A stretch of 33,354 nucleotides of DNA from the NCBI GenBank assembly GCA_009788135.1, contig WQSA01000001.1, positions 4,106 to 37,459 of the forward strand, given 5' to 3'. The notes under the pieces are model-generated. The model was not told where the DNA came from. It was given only the letters and a program-made list of their open reading frames with translations, and made no database searches. Position 1 is the stretch's first letter; every line of letters begins with the position of its first letter. Of the stretch, positions 32,317-33,354 are shown piece after piece. This DNA comes from Candidatus Fibrimonadales bacterium (lineage in GTDB: Bacteria; Fibrobacterota; Fibrobacteria; Fibrobacterales; Fibrobacteraceae). Made by a program: the position numbers and the translations under genes.

Positions 32317-33161
32317 AGGTGCACTCCTATGCCTGCGGCAAGAAAAACGCCACCTGCAACAAATGAAACATTCCTGGCTGTCCTGGCATCGTCAACTTTC
32401 TGCCAGGCGCCGTCAAACTGGGAAGGGGAAGAATTGGGATTCAACGAAACATAGTCGTCATACATATCAGCCCCATGCTTCTCCTGCGTATAGCCATAAA
32501 CAAGAAGGCCGGCACCAACCAAGTCAAGAGCAAGAGCTACCCAGAAACTTGCATTGCTTTTCTTCTCAACGCCGCCAACCTGAGGGTCTATCTTTTTTTC
32601 CGCCGGCTTATCGTAGTCAAGCATGGCATCAATATCTTTTGCCAAAGAAACCGCAGGCTTCTGGTTGGCTATTCCGGCAAACAAATCCGGGGCTTTTTCC
32701 CGAATTGTATTGAGCAAACCCATAACATCCCTGCTTTCCGTGACGAAGCTGCCCAAAAGGTTCCCGCTTATGGACTCGTAAAGCTCGACCGTCAAGGTCA
32801 GCATGCCGCTAAACTCGCCTACGAAGCCCTGCGTTATATACTCAGCCCCGATTGCCCTGCCAATCTCAACGGCGCAGCTTTCGGCAAGGCAAGCCGCCTC
32901 TTCCGAATCCGGGGGCAGCAGCGACATGATGTTGTCGCGGGTAAGAATGGTGTATTTGCCTTTGGGCAAGGCTTCTCGGGCCTTCGTGCGAAGCTCGTCC
33001 GTCAAATGGCGGGATTCCAGAACTTTCAGATCCACGCCCTCGGCCGGGACTATTTCCAGAACCGCAACCGTGCCAACAGCGCTGGCAAAAGAAGCGAGAA
33101 GAAGAACGGCGAAAACAAATTTTTTAATTTGCTGCTTGAAGTAGCATTGTATATGGCTCAT
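32307..33161 (-). CDS. Signal-peptide protein with CsgG/TolB-N-like domain and two C-terminal membrane segments
   Basis: 284 residues with a signal sequence (KKFVFAVLLLASFASAVG). Residues ~30-165 form an alpha/beta domain: VAVLEIVPAEGVD, LTDELRTKAREALPKGKYTIL split by TRDNI, CLAESCAVEIGRAIGAEYITQG, TLTVELYESISGNLL. This pattern occurs in CsgG/TolB-N-like envelope proteins of deltaproteobacteria and Fibrobacteria. Near the C-terminus two hydrophobic segments (ALALDLVGAGLLVYG and VAGGVFLAAGIGVHLW) flank a polar loop. Function is unknown; a nucleotide-independent envelope sensor or secretion accessory is only a guess. It is the first gene of a unit with the Ser-rich lipoprotein. Confidence 0.7.
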   Translation of the reverse strand: MSHIQCYFKQQIKKFVFAVLLLASFASAVGTVAVLEIVPAEGVDLKVLESRHLTDELRTKAREALPKGKYTILTRDNIMSLLPPDSEEAACLAESCAVEIGRAIGAEYITQGFVGEFSGMLTLTVELYESISGNLLGSFVTESRDVMGLLNTIREKAPDLFAGIANQKPAVSLAKDIDAMLDYDKPAEKKIDPQVGGVEKKSNASFWVALALDLVGAGLLVYGYTQEKHGADMYDDYVSLNPNSSPSQFDGAWQKVDDARTARNVSFVAGGVFLAAGIGVHLWF

Positions 33162-33168
33162 GCATGGT

Positions 33169-33179
33169 AACCTAGAAAA
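33169..33179 (-). promoter_or_regulatory. TAnnTT promoter of the envelope-protein unit
   Basis: The minus strand reads ATTTTC-TAGGTT-ACCATGC-ATG. The hexamer (33169-33174) ends 7 nt before the start at 33161. A TTGT lies about 18 bp upstream of the hexamer as a possible weak -35. Confidence 0.55.
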
Positions 33180-33228
33180 TTCGCTGACTAAACAATCATG
33201 TTAATCCTAAAATCGGGGGTATCGGGGT

Positions 33229-33354
33229 TTAGACAGTTGTTAGTCTTTTATATTCCTGCTTATCCGTTAAGTCCACGCTTTGCGGGCTAAGCGTTGCATA
33301 GCCTTGGGCAAGCCACCAGTCATCGGTTCCTTCGCGAGAATCCGGGTTTTTATG
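33229..33354 (-). CDS. surE: SurE-like 5'/3'-nucleotidase, C-terminal end
   Basis: The last 41 codons of a gene entering from the right edge. The tail NPDSREGTDDWWLAQGYATL followed by SPQSVDLTDKQEY corresponds to the SurE C-terminus, where a REGTD-type segment precedes a GYVSITPL-type strand and DLT. SurE is a metal-dependent nucleoside monophosphate phosphatase that is often near stress genes. The catalytic Asp residues lie outside the window, so the name rests on the tail alone. Confidence 0.65.
   Translation of the reverse strand, partial: HKNPDSREGTDDWWLAQGYATLSPQSVDLTDKQEYKRLTTV

Noticed and set aside
33206..33229. Two GC-rich direct copies (ATCGGGG) as a terminator or operator
   Set aside because: They are direct, not inverted, repeats in a 67-bp gap, too short to support a specific role.

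Overview
The window reads as chromosomal DNA from a Fibrobacter-like bacterium (Fibrobacterota, possibly a low-GC uncultured or gut lineage). The signs are a protein with the Fibrobacter succinogenes major paralogous domain (28976-29653), a lipoprotein with long poly-serine linkers and Cys-rich repeats (31432-32316), and a Gram-negative envelope gene set (LolA-like, type IV pilus PilMNOPQ). The assignment rests on protein character only, since no rRNA is present. Almost everything is on the minus strand; the only confident plus-strand gene is uppP.

Layout, in the direction of minus-strand transcription: a partial surE-like 3' end (33354-33229); a two-gene envelope unit (CsgG/TolB-like signal-peptide protein plus Ser-rich lipoprotein); trpD-trpC; a Fib_succ-domain protein; a lolA-like / purO-like / pmbA unit; a PilZ-domain membrane protein; a translationally coupled pilM-N-O-P-Q operon ending in a membrane-bound GAF/SpoIIE-type phosphatase; uppP on the plus strand, divergent from the next operon; then a long polysaccharide operon from 17653 to the left edge. 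That operon starts with a degenerate tyrosine-recombinase-like gene and an NAD-dependent epimerase. It continues with several GT4, one GT2 and one GT8-like glycosyltransferase, three methyltransferases, a Wzy-like polymerase, a WbsX/GH99-like protein and two paralogous hexapeptide acyltransferases. It ends with a CDP-sugar block: cytidylyltransferase, CDP-glucose 4,6-dehydratase, RmlC-like epimerase, sugar C-methyltransferase, and an aminotransferase cut by the window edge. The genes fit synthesis and polymerisation of a repeat-unit glycan carrying a modified, possibly C-methyl-branched, CDP-derived sugar. UppP recycles the lipid carrier for such a pathway. No initiating phosphoglycosyltransferase, Wzx flippase or export machinery is visible here.

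The most striking pattern is regulatory. At the first gene of every transcription unit I can delimit, a box of the form TTTTC/ATTTC/TTTAC followed by TAnnTT lies 6-10 nt before the start codon, with no Shine-Dalgarno sequence. Genes inside operons have clear AGGAG-type sites and ATGA/GTGA overlaps. This predicts leaderless or near-leaderless mRNAs from a TAnnTT promoter resembling the Bacteroidetes -7 element. A ninth copy sits in front of a decayed rfbF 5' end at 4721, marking a recombination scar and perhaps an internal promoter. Genes are packed so tightly (gaps of about 18-30 bp) that the box nearly fills the intergenic space.
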